Shown one piece after another: positions 12,301 to 27,300 of a stretch of 64,000 bases of DNA (position 1 is the stretch's first letter; each line of letters starts with the position of its first letter). This DNA is from Astropecten irregularis (taxonomy: Eukaryota; Echinodermata; Asteroidea; Paxillosida; Astropectinidae). The stretch is from assembly GCA_963971285.1 (NCBI GenBank), contig OZ020259.1, forward strand, positions 5,642,001 to 5,706,000. The letters are read 5' to 3'. The position numbers and the translations under genes were made by a program. Below the pieces are notes generated by a model that worked only from the letters and a program-made list of their open reading frames with translations, was not told where the DNA came from and did no database searches.

Positions 12301-15300
12301 TGTGCTGTGAGTGCTGCCGAGAGGAAAAGAATCCCCTTTTGAGTATGTGTATATGGAATGCAGGCTGAATGTAAGAAATGGTACATTGTACAGATGGTAA
12401 AGAAATATTGGTGGGGGCTGTTGCTGCCTCAAAACAAGAACTATGCAAGAAATCCATAGAAAGCCATAGAAACCATAGAGAACCACAGAAGCCCATAGAG
12501 ACCCATAGAAACCCATAGAATCCCATAGAACTCCAAAGCAACCCATAGAAAGCCATAGAACTCCATAGGAACCCATAGAAAGCCAACGAAATCACAGAAA
12601 CCCACTGAAGGACATAGAAAGCCATAGAAACCATAGAGAACCACATAAGAAACCCATAGAACCCATAGAACTCCATAGAACTCCATAGGAACCCATAGAA
12701 AGCCAACGAAATCACAGAAACCCATATAAACCCATATAAGCCCGTTGAAACCCATAGAAACCATAGAAACCCATAGAAACTCATAGAATCAATATAAACC
12801 AAAAGAAGCCCATCATGTATAAACCCATAGAAGCCCATTGAAACCCATAGAAACCAACAGAAGGCCATTGAAACCCATATAAATCATAGAAACCTTTAGA
12901 AGCATACAGAAGCCCATAACCTATAAAAACCCATAGAAGCCCATAGAAACCCATAGAAATCCATAGAAACCAAAGGAACCCATAGAACCCCATAGAACCC
13001 CATAGAAGCCCGGCTTTCACAGCATTTTCATCAGTATAAGAGGATACCCGATCCTCAAATGCACACACAGCCAAAACAAATCTTTGAAACAATAAAATCA
13101 TTTCCCCCTTCTCTTTAACAAAGCAAAACACACATAAAAACAAAACATCTGCGGTGATAACAAAATCCGAAACATTTGTGGAAAAATTCTTTGCAGAACA
13201 CACGGCAAAGGTACTGTGTTTTTTGCCAGCGTACCGTCTTCCTGAGATAGTGTACTGTTAACTGGAGGTTCCTCCTGCTCTGTTACATAGGAGGCTATGG
13301 AGAGAACTGAGTTGCTTCTAATGATGCCCTTCTTCTGCTTAGTCTCTTCAACTGATGAGCGATAAAAATTTTAACTATAATTTATTCACAGTTTTGTACT
13401 TTTGCAACTGGTAGGCTTTTGAACACTAAGGGAAAGACACTGTAGTAGTTTCATACTTTGGTTTTTATCAAAGAAGTACAGATTCATGGGCAAAAATATC
13501 AAGGAAGATACAGTAACAGTCATCTGTGAAAATTTCAGTCCCATACGGTGCCAACTTTTTGAAGAAAACAGTGAAAAACAGCCACAGTATTTCTTAATGT
13601 TTTTTCTCTTTTATTTTTGATCTTTTCAAAGATCGGTCGTTGTTTTACTAATTTCTGGATAAATACACCATTTCAGACAGTTGTTTCTACCAGCACCATC
13701 CTCATACCCTGTAAGTTATACATAAACCTGTGAACATTTCTGTTTTGGTTCACAGTTTTGTACTTTTGCAACTCGTAGGAATTTGAACATATTTCTTATT
13801 TAAGGAAAGACACTTTAAAAGTGGTCAGGCCAAGCCAATGAAAAACTTGGCAAGGTCAAGAGGCATTCAGGCCTGTAATCCTCCTCTAGTCAGCCATGAA
13901 ATTCATTACAATAGAGCTGCTCAAAACCAATCAAGCCTGGCTTCTGGATACTGTCCATGATCAATGTGCACTCAATCTGTCAATCACATTAGTGCCAACG
14001 ATGATCCAGGACGCAGCAGAGACTTGAAGTTCAAGTTTAAGGGTTTATAGAAGCCCAATCACCCCAGGCAAAGTCCAGGGGCCAATTTCACAGCCCTGCT
14101 CAGCACAAAACTTTGGTAACCATGTAATTTCTGTAAAAACTGGATCAACAACCAAATGTCCATGTGTTGTGTATCACTTGTGATTGTTCTTTGGCTGTTG
14201 TTCGCTTACCATGAATATCAAATTGAATTTTCAATGGTGGTTTGTTTTATTGGGCAAGACATTTTTGTGCTAAGCAAATTTTTGTTGTGCTTAGCAGCTC
14301 CATGGCCTGGCCTGCTTTTCAGTGGCTGGGGCCCAACCAGCATTAAAGTTTCTTATGGTTCATTTAGCAAACAATAATTTGTACAAAATTTGACATATTT
14401 TTGTTCTTTAAATAGCATTACCTTTCTTCGGTTCTTTTGGAGGTTGCTTCTTTTTTCTGTAATACAAATAAAGAAAACACAAATTATTTTAAGGAAGCTT
14501 TTCAAAAATAATTTGATCAAATGCTGGTGAAGTGAAACACTGCACAGACAGCAGAGAGCAATGTATGCGTGTGCGAGGTTTTCTTCTGTTTTCATTCTGA
14601 TGTGGAAATAGTCCATTTCCTTGCCCTGGTCTAGTGTTGTTAGTTTTTGTCATGGAAGAATCCACAAATAAGATGCTTATTATTTCAAGATGCCGACTCT
14701 TCTCTTTTTCCAGGAGGTAAATGGGAACTAAGGGCCTGTTTGTTTCACGCAAAGGATCATGAATCCTTCGGATCCAGATCCCATTTTAGCGTACCCTGCA
14801 CAGGAGGTGGATCCGAAAAATGGGATCCGGATCCGCAGGATTTGTCCGAAACAAACAGGCCCCTAGTGAGGGTAGAGTTGGATGTTTGTTTCACGCAAAG
14901 GATCATGAATCCTTCGGATCCGGATCCCATTTTAGCGTACCCTGCATAGGAGGTGGATCCGAAAAATGGGATCCGGATCCGCAGGATTCGTCCGAAACAA
15001 ACAGGCCCCTAGTGAGGGTAGAGTTGGATGTTTGTAAGAAATTGACATGAATTTGACTGGATGCGGGTTCAAACCCAGCCCAGGATTGCAGTGCTTGTCT
15101 CCCTGATTAAGACTCGATCTTCATTCAAAATACTGCCTCTTCTCAACCCAGGAGTAAATGGTTACATGTGATCGTGTGATGGCATTCAAAAAGCACTGAG
15201 TATATGCAGTGCTAATACACGTTGGCGAAGGGCAACCCTTATTTAAATCATTCTATCACACTGACAAGTGCAATGATTGGTGAAGATATGAGCTACATGT

Positions 15301-18300
15301 ATTTAACAAGGGGTCGATTTCACAAAGCCCTGCGATTGATCGCAGCTTGAGTTACGATGGATAACCCATGCTGCAGTGCAATGCATCACAAGTCCTACGA
15401 TTGACAGTAAGTTACGATGAGTTTGGTGAAATCGACCCCTGTTTATTTTGTAACTTCAATCTCTGTTATCATACAGGTGCCTGTAGAATGCAATTAAGTG
15501 AATCAACACATTGACAAAGTATTAAGCATAATAATGCAATGTGTGAAACTTGCAACAAAATAATATGATGTGCAATGATTGTGCATCTTCAAAGCGTGTT
15601 TAGTAGAAAAACTGCAAATTATGGATGATGGGAACTTTGCACAATGCAAATAGCTGATGACGGGATTACTGGAAAACTGAAAAAAAAGTAAATTTATTGG
15701 CTTAGCAGATTTGAAGACTAAATACAGCTTCTATTGGAAAACATGCATTTGTTTTATTCAGGAGGCTTATGGCTGCAGTGTAATGTTCTTGGGCCAATTT
15801 CAAGGAGCTGTTTAAGCACCAAAATTTGCTTAAGCATGAAAAGTCTTCCTCGATCAAACAGGATCACCAACCAAATTTTCACGTGATGTTTACTGCTTTT
15901 GACTTGTATTCGGCCATTGTTTGCTGAGCATAAAATTCACAAGGAGTTTTTGGCTGGCATACTGATTTTAATTACCAAGGTTTTTTGGTGATTACACTAA
16001 TTTTTGGTACTTAAGCAGCTCTATGAAATTGGAATCAGGTAATAAAGAGGTATCAGGGGCGGATGCAAGATTTTTCGTAACGGGGCGGGGGTGTGGGGGG
16101 GGGGGGCTGTCAGCTGGCAGGCACCAAAGGAAGCTTGAGATGTGATTTCCTGCTATTTCCTGTCAAATTTGTTTGAAAACAGACATCTACTGACAAAAAA
16201 CAAACACTAAAAATAACTTTTTTTTGGTTGACCAGAAGAGGGTGGGGGAAGGGGGGGGGGGGGGGTTATCAACCCAACCCTTCCCCTTGGTCTGCCCTGG
16301 GGGTATATATTTAAATATTTATTTTTACAGTATAAGTAATGATATGAGGATTTGTGTTCAGGAAGCTCACACGGTGAAATGTGAACCAATCTTTGAGGAC
16401 TTTTTTAACACAACAAGCTGAAATATTTTTCTGAAACAAAAATGACGACAGTGATAACAGCCATAGAAATAATGCGCTCAATTTGTGCAAAGGGATGGGG
16501 AGGATTAGGACGAAATCATTGCAATGGTCTTTTCATAACCATGAACCGATGCAAAAAAGTGAATGGATGGTTGCTATGGTAACTCAGCAATCGTGCAATT
16601 GCAAATGCACTGATGATGACACAACCGTGAAAGAGGATGCAGGGTACCGACTTACACCACTGGTTCCCCTTCCGACCGTCTCTTTTCGTCCCTTTGAACG
16701 ACCACCGGTTTTCGCTCGACTTTGCCCGTTTTCTGGACCGGTTTCGGAGGCTCGGCCGGAAGCCTTTGCTCTTTCTTGACCGGTTTGGGTTTTTCCTTGA
16801 CAACGGGTTTGGTTTTCTCTATAACCCTAGGCGGGGCCTCGATTGGTTTGGGAGGCGGTGTTTTCTCTCTTTCAACAGGTTTTCTTGCGTTGGGAGGAAA
16901 ATAGTCAAACTTTCAGTATAACCTTAAGCTATAAATTTCAATTTTTGCACCAGAAATATTGAGAAAGAAATTTGAATTGTTAGACATGTAGTTAAATCTC
17001 ACATATGCAAAGAATCAGCAGTCCTCATTTGTAACTTTTCTTAATGTTATCCAACTTGAAATTTTTTTAAAAACTTAATTAAAAACAAATTATGCCTATT
17101 ATTTGAAAGGCATATCTACAGGTTTTCAGTGGTGATAACAAATTACATATTCATACTGAAGTCTGAAAGTCGAAAGGGATATGAAGAACAATTTTGATAA
17201 AAAAAAATATATACAGAATAATGTTTCAACCGTTTTTATCAGAAAAAACACAGTTTTTGGAACATGATTTCTGATAAATAAACTAGGATCAGCAAATAAT
17301 CAACCATTTAAAAAAGCAAACTTTTCAAAAATTTCTTGCATCACAGAAAGTGGTCCATCTACTTTCAGCAAATTTCATTGTGTGGGGTCACAACTTTAAT
17401 AATACAAAGTGTAATGGAAGAATATTGCCAAGAATAAAAGTCTCACAATGACTTAAAGGTATACTACATGATTGGTAAAGGTCACAGGACAGCACCCATG
17501 CTTTGTCTGATCAAACATGTACATGAAATAATAAACCTGTGAAAATTTGAGCTCAATCGGCCGGATATCTGAGTCCCGAAAAAATAGTGAAAAAAAAACA
17601 ATTTATTTTTTCTTATAAAACATAAAGAATATTTTTGATATCGCCAAGACTTAAATTATTTGTCTGAAACAAAAATAGCATTCAGGCAGAAATATTTGAG
17701 CAGGGGGTTTATATCATGTCCATCTTTATACTGTGTAGGTTATAGGTAAATCTGCAAACATTCAAGTACAGTACCTTTAAGAAAAAAATAAAATGATATG
17801 TAAAATGTCAATTGTTCTTAAATGTTAGCTAAGGAATTAATTACTGTTAATGAAAATTTCTAGTGATGTTTTCTTTGGAGTTTCTTACGAATACGATGCA
17901 TTGAAAAAGTGAATGAATAAACTATGACACCACCCAAGTTCGTATACTTACTTCTTAGAGGGCGGAGTCTTGGCTCTAACTGGCTTTGGTGGAGTGGGAG
18001 GTGGTGGCAAGGGTTCCTTCTCAACCTTCTTAACAGGAGGCTTGACAAACTTGGTCTTCTCCAGCTTCTTCTTGGGAGGTGCCTCGAGTGGCTCTCTCAA
18101 CGAGGCGATCTGTTCGGGCTCCTCTCTTTTCTTGGGCTTGATGGGGACCGTCGGTTTCTTAGCGACGGGAGGAGGGGGTGGAGGCGGTGGCGTCTCCGGC
18201 CGGAGCCGCTCTTTCCTCTCCGGCGGTTTCCGGTCCGTGGCCGTCGTCTTGGGAACCGGTTTCTTCAACTCGAAGCGCTCGGGCTCTTTCCAGTTCTGCT

Positions 18301-21300
18301 CTGGATGTTTGGTCTCAATCGTCTTGGTGGGGGACTTGGTGGATTTGTTGACCTTAAAGCCGTCTGTCTTGGGCACGTCTAGCTTCCGGTCGGAGCTGAA
18401 GGGATCTTTAGACTCGGTCGTCTTCGATTCCGTCTTCTTGGGTTGGAAGGCTTTTGGAGCTGTCATTCAAAACACATCGAGGAATTGTACAATGCAATCA
18501 ACTAATCTTTTTCAATAGAAAAATGCTTGGAGTTAGGAGGGACTGAGATTTCATTCATCTGAGGATTGAAACGTCAGGCTCTTCTAACTCCAAGCATTTT
18601 ATATACCGGTATGTCAGGTCATTATTATGATTGATGAGCAGTTTGCAGCAGTTTATTACTTGTACTGAAAGACAGCTGTAGAGGACAACATTTATTAACT
18701 GTATGCATGTAAAAACAGTATGCATATCTTATAATTTGGTCGCCTTAAAGTTGTGTTTTTCAGTTGATCAAAATAGCACATGAAGATAATAACTTCACAC
18801 TGGAAATACAGTCTAAGATTTAGTATCACCATTAATAGTTCGGGAGAAATTCTAGACCCCAAAATGCTATTCATAAATTGGAAGTCAAACGATTTGTTAT
18901 ATACAGGTGTAACTATGGTAACATGCAAAGTTTATTCACCCATTCATGTTTTTTCCATAAAATGCAAAGTAGACTACAATCAAGAAACTTATAAGTGTTA
19001 ATAGATAATCTTTGCATGATATGGAAAGTGATTCATAAGCAGAAGACATTTATGAAAAATAAGCAAATGGAAGCACATTCACGGGCTTGCACAGAAATAC
19101 AACAGAATCTAGAACAAGTAAAACATAATGTTGTGAACACCTCGTCTGGGGAAAGGATACCTATAGTCTCACCACTGTGAAAACCTAAAAAAACTAAAAT
19201 TTATCTTTATAGGCTTTGACAAAGTTTGAAGTTAAGTTTAAGAGAGGTTTAAATGAACCGTGAGGAATTAAGCTGACAAATCCCCATACTGTAAAGTGTG
19301 GTATGTCTTTATCAAACCTGAGATTAAGACACAAACTAGTGAGCACTAAATCTCCATTAGACCTACATGTACACCCTGACTGAGTGAGATTGAACATTAT
19401 TTTGAAAACTTAGAAACAATCCATTTTTTCTATGAATATTGATCACTCCAGGGGCCGCCTCTTCCTCTCACCTTTGTACAGATGCTTCCGTCTTTCCCTG
19501 TCATACTCCTCCCTCCTCAGTCGCTCATCTTCCAGCCTCTGTTTCTCTCTGGCTCTTGCCTCCATCCTCAGTCGAGCCTCCTCTTCCAATCGAGATTCCT
19601 CCTCCAACCTTGCCGCTGCAAAACCAAGACAGCAATGAAGACAAAACATGAACATCTTCTGCCAAGAGTCTAGAGGCCTGTGCCCAATTTCATGGAATCT
19701 GTTACCGTAAGCAACAATTCTTCGCTTACGGTTAGCGTATTTTACAGGAGAGTTTTCTTTCTGGCAATGGTAAGCAAGGACTTTCTGCAGAATGCATGAA
19801 TTATGACTGCGTATTAGCAGAAAATAATCAAGGTTTTTTAGCCTAGAAACTCTTCACTTTAATACCGATTAAGCGCTGAAAGTCATTAGATTCCACGCGA
19901 AGCAGTGCCCGTTAGCAAAAATAAAAGAGGCCGTAACAGGATCCATGTTCACACTACCAATAATTTCTGAGTAATACATGGGTTCCACCTATGTAAAAGT
20001 GACTGATGACATGTTCACACTATGGGACTTAGCACGGCATGGACCCATGTCAAGCGCATGACCCATGTTGAAACCAACAAATTCTCTGGTGCAGAGAATG
20101 TGTAAGACTTGCGGAGACACCATGTATAATACTCTGTTTGGAAAGTGTGTGGTCCTGAGAAGGACCGATGAGAGTAAATTCTTGACGTTTCGACTATAGT
20201 GTGCTCTGGTCATCCTCAGTAGAGAGAGTGTGATTCGGAAAGAAAGGAGGTACTGTACTTAACTTTACTTTCCTCCGTTTACTTTGCTAGTTATCTGTCT
20301 GTAAAACATTCTTTCTGATGTTTACAAAATCAAAAATGTATTCATCCTTTTCCTCAGAGCAAAATGGAGCCTGTGCTCTCTGGGCTTGCAAAGACAACTT
20401 GCACAAACTTACCTGACTACATATATAGGAATGGGAAAGCTTCTTCACAAAAGAGTCTTCAAAATTATTAGGCAAAGATCACTAGGAACTATTTGGCACA
20501 AATTGGTCGAGGTTTTTTAGCCAGCAAACGTCGCATTAACCACACACAATGAAAAGATCCATTCACTTAACTCAGAGGCATCTTATTCAAGTTATTGCAT
20601 AGTGCATACATTCCTAAACCGATTGGGATCACAGATTTCTGTATCTTATTCAAATCTACATTGATCTTTTCTTGTAATTCCACCCTAAATCAGGATAACC
20701 ACAGAAGCTGACTGTGTAGAGGACAGGCCACATACAATGTCCAAGAGGGAGTTTATCTTTTAAGAGAATTTCAAATGGCCTTGGTTGCCACAGGGTTAAC
20801 CATGTGAAACCACGAATGCTTAAGTTAGTCTTGGATCATATATAAGCCAACAAAAAGCCAACGAATGAATATTCATATGATGGAATAATTATAGTCATGA
20901 ATATTGATCAAACTTTTATAAATTCGAAATAAAATGTGACAACCTTTATTGGTAATATCATACTTTGGTTTTTATCAAAGAAATACAGATTCATGGGCAA
21001 AACTATCAAGGAAGATACAGTAACAGGCATCTGTAAATTTCAGTCCCATACGGTGCCAATTTTTGAGAAAACACTGAAAAACGCCCACAGTATTTTTAGA
21101 AACTTTTCAAGGTTATTTTTTATCTTTCAAAGATTAAAATTGTTTTTTTTTATTGGTTTTACTTTTTTCTGTATAAATACAGCATTTCAGCCAGAAAAAT
21201 GTAACAGAATGTTTCTACCATCACCATCTTTATACCCTGTAAGTTAAAGGTAAATCTGTGAAGATTTCTGTTTCGGTATGCTACCAAAGTATGGTATAAC

Positions 21301-24300
21301 ATCTTTAATAAGTGTATAAAGCTTCAGTTTTTTTGTTTGATCCATCAGACCAATTCTTCTCACCTTCCGACATGATGGATGTTCCGATTCCAGAGGAGGA
21401 ACAGTCCGAGCGGTCCTTGGGATTGTAATCTGGCAAGAGCTGTTTCAAAACTGAAAAGACGAGAGGAAAAATAATGTTTACTCATTGAAAGATGTACAAA
21501 GAAAATTGACTGGAGTGGGATTCGAACCAGCTACCTCCGGTATACCACACTTGGGGGGTCACGAAGTACATAAGATTGATCTTAAGTGTGAATCAATCTG
21601 AATTGCTAAGCAAAGTTTGATGTCACAATACGAATAACTATGGTGATACTGACAACTCATCTTAAGATTAATCTAAGTATTTGGTGAAATCCAGCCCAGT
21701 GCTCTACCAACTGAGCCATCCAGCCCTATGTTGGCGGTGTCCCTAATAGTCAAATATCTTTGTTCGTTTGGCGCTGTCAGAAGCCATGAAACCACTCACA
21801 TACCTCTATATCCCAAGGATCATTAATATGTGCAACATTAGCAATGCTGCAACCTGAGAAACAGCATCTGGTGGATCACTCAAAGAGGATCGATGCAGCT
21901 TTTTATATTGAAATCAATACGAAATTATGAATTAACCTAAAATAGATCAAATTGTCACTCAGGACTTTCTATGGGCAAAGAAAATCTATAAAGGCTGAAG
22001 TTCAAATCAATTTTTTTTTTCATTTAAAATATCAATTTCTCACACAACTCCTCTTTGTATTAACCCATAGGCCTATATGACAAAGACTTGGTATCACCAT
22101 GGCAATGTTGGTTGCCAAGGTGGTCATGGTGTATTCACAAGAATCACAAGAAGAGAAGGCTTATCACAACCACAACAATTTTTTTTCTAATTTGTGCAGG
22201 AGTAAAATTACTAATCCTTATAGTTTATGCTTGGAGTTAGGAGGTCCTGACATGTTTCGGTCCTAGCAGGATCTTTATCGAAGCCTTTGAGAAAGATCTT
22301 GCTACTATCGAAACGCGTCAAGCACTCCTAACCCCAAGCATTTCATAAACTTCGGGTCATTTTTTGGCTGATGAGCAGTTTGCAGTGCAGCAGTCTATTA
22401 CTTGTATTGACATTCTGAAATTATGTTGGGGTATGACTGTGGTATGTAGCATAATCAAATATTTATCCACTAAAAATGCATGGTATTTCTACAACTATTT
22501 TGTAACTAATAAAATAACTTACTTTGTAAACATGCATAGCAATGATCTGCAGAGAAAAAAAGAAGAAGAATTATTATTACATCATTCTATTTAGATATAA
22601 ATAATTTCGTCAACAAAACAAACAAGACATGTTTTTAAAAACTGTTTCTAAAGTAGTTTGAGACCTAATGTTGAAACCTAACCAGGGGTCGATTTCACCA
22701 AACTCATTGTCACTTACTATCAATCGTAGGCATCTGTAATGCATTGCAGCCCCACATAAGACAGGCCATCTATGATGGGTTATCGTTTGTAACTCGAGTT
22801 ACGATCGATCGTAGAGCTTTGTGAAATCGACCCCAGAAGTGCGACAAAATAAGAGGTGCGAAAGTACAAACAAATGGTGTTTCTGCAAACCGATCCACAT
22901 ACAAATCAAGAATTTTCCAATAATATATCCTTTTTCAGAACAGTACCACTTCAAATATAAAGATACTCGACAAAATGGAAATAAAAAAAAAATGAACTTC
23001 AATTACGTTGGTAATTCTTGGCTTTATGATTCTCGTCGCCGTGGTGATGCACCAAATCTAGAATCCATTCTGGGATGACGGTAGGCTTCTCTCGAGGAAC
23101 GGTCATCTCACGGACCGGCCCGAGGGGCTCGGGAAGTTTCTCCACCGACATGCACAGGTCATCGTCAATGGGCAAGTTTTCAGCTGAAAAGATCACAAAG
23201 AACAACATTTTTTAGAAGGATTAAAAGTTTACTATAATAAAAACACATAATAAGATAAATACATCTGTATTGTTATAAAACTCAACCTGTCTATCTCTAT
23301 TTACGCTAAAAAATATTGTATACAGAAAAAGGAGGGATTTTAGACCCATAATTAAGCACCCCACTTTTCGCGACAAAAACCCTTGCTTACGTCACATGCA
23401 GAACGCCGCGTAGTATACTGTGGTTCGAGCCTATACTAGTTCCGTAGGTGACGTCACAAGCTATTGTTGTGTGGATCGGTTCCAAGGGTATCGATTTTGT
23501 AACTTTTTCGTCAAAATTAAGCACTTACATACAAATTATAATTTATATTGTCATTTATTATGTATTAAGCAATAATTTGAAAGCACTTTCATTCCTTTCC
23601 AAAATTTGATTACAGTAAACCTTTAAGCCTGAATATCTGGGTTGGACAGTGGCAAAACTAGGGTGGAGCAACAGGGGCACGTACCCCGGGGGCCACTTTT
23701 TAGGGGGCGCAAAAAACGGGAAGCTGTTCTGTTGAATTTATTGGAAATCTAATCCGATGAAGTTTGAACAAAGAAAGAAAAATTTCAATTTCTAATTGTC
23801 TGATTTTCTTTTGTCATTGGAATCAGAAGTTGGAATTAGGGGTGCAATTTTAGCACTTGTCCAGGGCGCCGTTTTCCCTACTTTCCCTACAAAGCACAGA
23901 GATCAATCTTTCAATTGTCAGTATCACCACGGTGATTTGCATTGTGACATCACACATTGCTTAGCAACTAGGACTGGATTAAACTTAAGATCAATCTAAG
24001 TGAATTGTGAAATCGACCCCAGAACGAACAAATTAAAACTCAGGCCCAACTCAAGGATCTGGTTAGAAAACTTCATATCAGATAAAAAGCAGTTGCATAC
24101 CGGTCAAAACCAATATAAATTACATGATAGGTCTTCGTTCAGGCCAATTTCATGGAGCTGCTTAAGCACCAAATTCGCTTAAGCAAGAAAACTCTTCCTC
24201 GATCAAACAGGATTGCCAACCAAATGCTCATGTGATGTTTACTGCTTTTGACTTGTATTCGGCCATTGTTTGCTGAGCATAACATTCACAAGGAGTTTTG

Positions 24301-27300
24301 GCTGGCATACTGATTTTATTTACCAAGGTTTTTGGTGCTTAAGAAGCAAATTTTGGTGCTTAAGCAAATTTTGGTGATTAAGCAGCTGTATGAAATTGGC
24401 CCCGGCCTGGTAACCTGCATTTATAAATGCAAACCTTTCTTGTGGTCAGCATATTGATTCATGACACCAGTGCCAGATTAGCATATATTAATGAATATTC
24501 ATATTACATGTATCTATGTAATGAATATTTTGATTTAGAACTTAAAGTTCCATACATGAATATATGAATATTTAATAGGTCATTCAATATCAGGAAATAG
24601 AAAGCATACACGAATAGAAGGCTGATGAATCTGGCTCCCTCGTTTCCTTGGCAACTGCTTGCTCTTTAGCGATGAATGCATATTTCTGAGGTTCCTTACT
24701 GAAGAATGTAAAACCGCCTCCAATCCTTCGAGGTTTACTGTGGTGGTAACTAGGCAACAAAGGAAAGACAATTGAAAATTGTTTTCAAAATGAAGAAAGC
24801 TCTTTGTTTATTTTTCAAACCTCTTTCACTTTTATAAAGCGAGCAAAATGTTAAAGGTACTATCCTACTTTGGTAGCATACTGAAACAGAAATCTTCACA
24901 GATTTACCTATAACTTACAGGGTATAAAAGATGGTGATGGTAGTAACATACCGTTAATATTTTTCTGCCTGAAATGCTGTATTTATCCAGAAAAGAGTAA
25001 AACCAATCAACCAAAAATAATTTTGATCTTTTAGAGATAAAAAATAATGGTGAAAAGATTGTTTAAATATCGTGAGCGTTTTTTTCACTGTTTTCTCAAA
25101 AAGTGGGCACCGTGAAAATTTCACAGATGACTGTTACTGTATCTTCCTTGATATTTTTGCCCATGAATCGGCATTTCTTTGACAAAAACCAAAGTATGAT
25201 ATCAGTTTAATCAGAAAAAAAATTCTGAACACTTACTGGGGCGTTCTGCTGAATGAACAGCCAAAGCACACACTATGAGGAAGCTGACTTATGGCAATCT
25301 CCTTGACTAATTTCACCTCCTCATCCTCCTCTTCACCATCCTGACCTTTGACCTCATGGCTCTCCACCTCAGACCCGATACCCTCGTCCTTGTCTTGGCC
25401 GACGTAGCCTTTGACCTCGGTGACCCTGACGTCGCTTCGGCAACCAGGGCAGAGGGCCGGTAGGACATAGGGTTTCTCTCGTATCTCGGTCTCCGTGAGG
25501 GCCTTCGGGTGGAGAGAGGCGGTGCCCACGAAGGGGAAGTACGTCGGGCGGGCCGGGTCATTCTCGTTGACGGATTTTAGTTTTTTACTGAGGAGCGTTG
25601 ATGGGAAACTGGACGAGAGGTCATGGAGGATATTCTGGTACAATCTGTGTAGGGAAATCAAACAGGGTGTGAAGCAGGGGTGTATCTAGGGGGCAAGTGG
25701 GGGGGGATGTGACCCGAGTGCCACTTTTTAGGGGGTGCAAAAGACACAGAGGCAAAAAAATGTACTGTTGAAGTTATTGGAAATCTAATCCAATGCACAA
25801 AGAGAAAAGATTCCAAATTGATTTCAAAAGATTTCAAATTTTCTGATTTTTGGCATCATTTTGATCATTGGCATCAGAAGTTGGAAATAAGGGTGAAATT
25901 TTGGCACTAGCCCCAGGCGCAGTTTTCCCTAGATACAATGCTGGTGAGAAGTGAGTAATTCTAGGCAAGTTTGATTGATGACCATTTTTCCAAGGTCACT
26001 TTTTCAAACCTAAGCTCAGGCTCTGCCTCGGCTCTGTCATCCATATGCTGAAAATATAGGTTGTGGTTTTTCATTGAAGCTGAAGCTCTGTTTTCCTTTT
26101 CAAACCAGAAAATCTTCTTCCGAACTGCAGCTAAAAGCCTCTATTTTTATGCCAATTTGTTTTAATGGATTCACAAAATGGAGCCGGAGCCGGAGCCAAG
26201 GTTTGGTAAAGTCAAAAAGTGCCCAGATATTGAAGGTTTGGCCTGGTTTGCTGGGAACCTCTACATACAATGGTCTGTAGAGGGCGCTATAATGAAGTAC
26301 TGGTCTAACTTTTTGGCTACAGTAAATTGTATCATACATTTAAAGTGTAGCATGTAAAGTACATGTAGGCCTACTACTTAGTCAATAATACAAGTACTAC
26401 AAGTCACAGAAATTTAACTTAAAGCAATATTTTTGAGTGAAAAATCTTGAAATAAATACATGTACTCACGTATTTACAGGTAGTGGCGGTAGAAACGTAA
26501 CTCTTGATTCAGCCTCGAAAGTATCCTACACGGAAAAATAACAAGAAATTATACTCACATTAAAAATCCTGAAAACATTTACCGGTAGCCTGAGGGGAAA
26601 AGTTTTTATTGTCAATTAAATAACCACAAGGGAAACTAAATAATGTTCAAGTCATCGAGAAGTGAACAAATTCGATTCGATCCTTTTGAAGTCATCATAA
26701 TGACTATGAAGTCATCTTTAATAATGCAGGCGCGAAAAGAAAAGTTTGGTCAGCAAAAAAGTTAAAAACAATGCCTGGAATTATAGGAGGGCCTGACACA
26801 TTTTAATCTCTTTAGCCTTTAAGAGAACGATCCTGCTCATATATCGAAACGTAAGGCCCCCTAACCGTAGCATTATATGTAGTATAAAATTCAGTTTGGT
26901 TGGTGAGCAGTTTCCAGCAGTTCATTACCGAATTGTTGTATAAGTTAACACAAACAGTCATCAAGCTTGGGGTATTATTTATCATTTTATTTCAGAATTT
27001 TGCCTATTTGGGTTGTTTAGTTAACACGATTCTCGAATCTGTGGTCAAGAACATTTAGAGGAATTAGGCCCTGAAAAATAATGTCTTCTAAATCAGGCCA
27101 TGAAACAGGCCTACAATTGCCATGCCAATAAAAAAAAACCTCTTTCCTGTCTCTGGACTTTTTAACCATTCATCTGTTATTGAAAACTTTTTCACTGCAA
27201 TTAATGAGCAGCACCCTTGGCTTTACCAAGTTTGCCCAAAAGTGTGTCTTGAAAACATTAATCATTATTATCAACATACACTCGAATACATGTAGCCGAA

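Noticed and set aside
12047-13203. Minus-strand frames rich in MGFYGFLW
   Set aside because: Translation of the AACCCATAGA minisatellite; three frames show the same pattern.
22371-22400. CTGATGAGCAG in the tails of GGAGTTAGGAGG elements as a hammerhead box
   Set aside because: No stem II plus GAAA follows within a suitable distance; the better hammerhead resemblance is in the other arm of the element.
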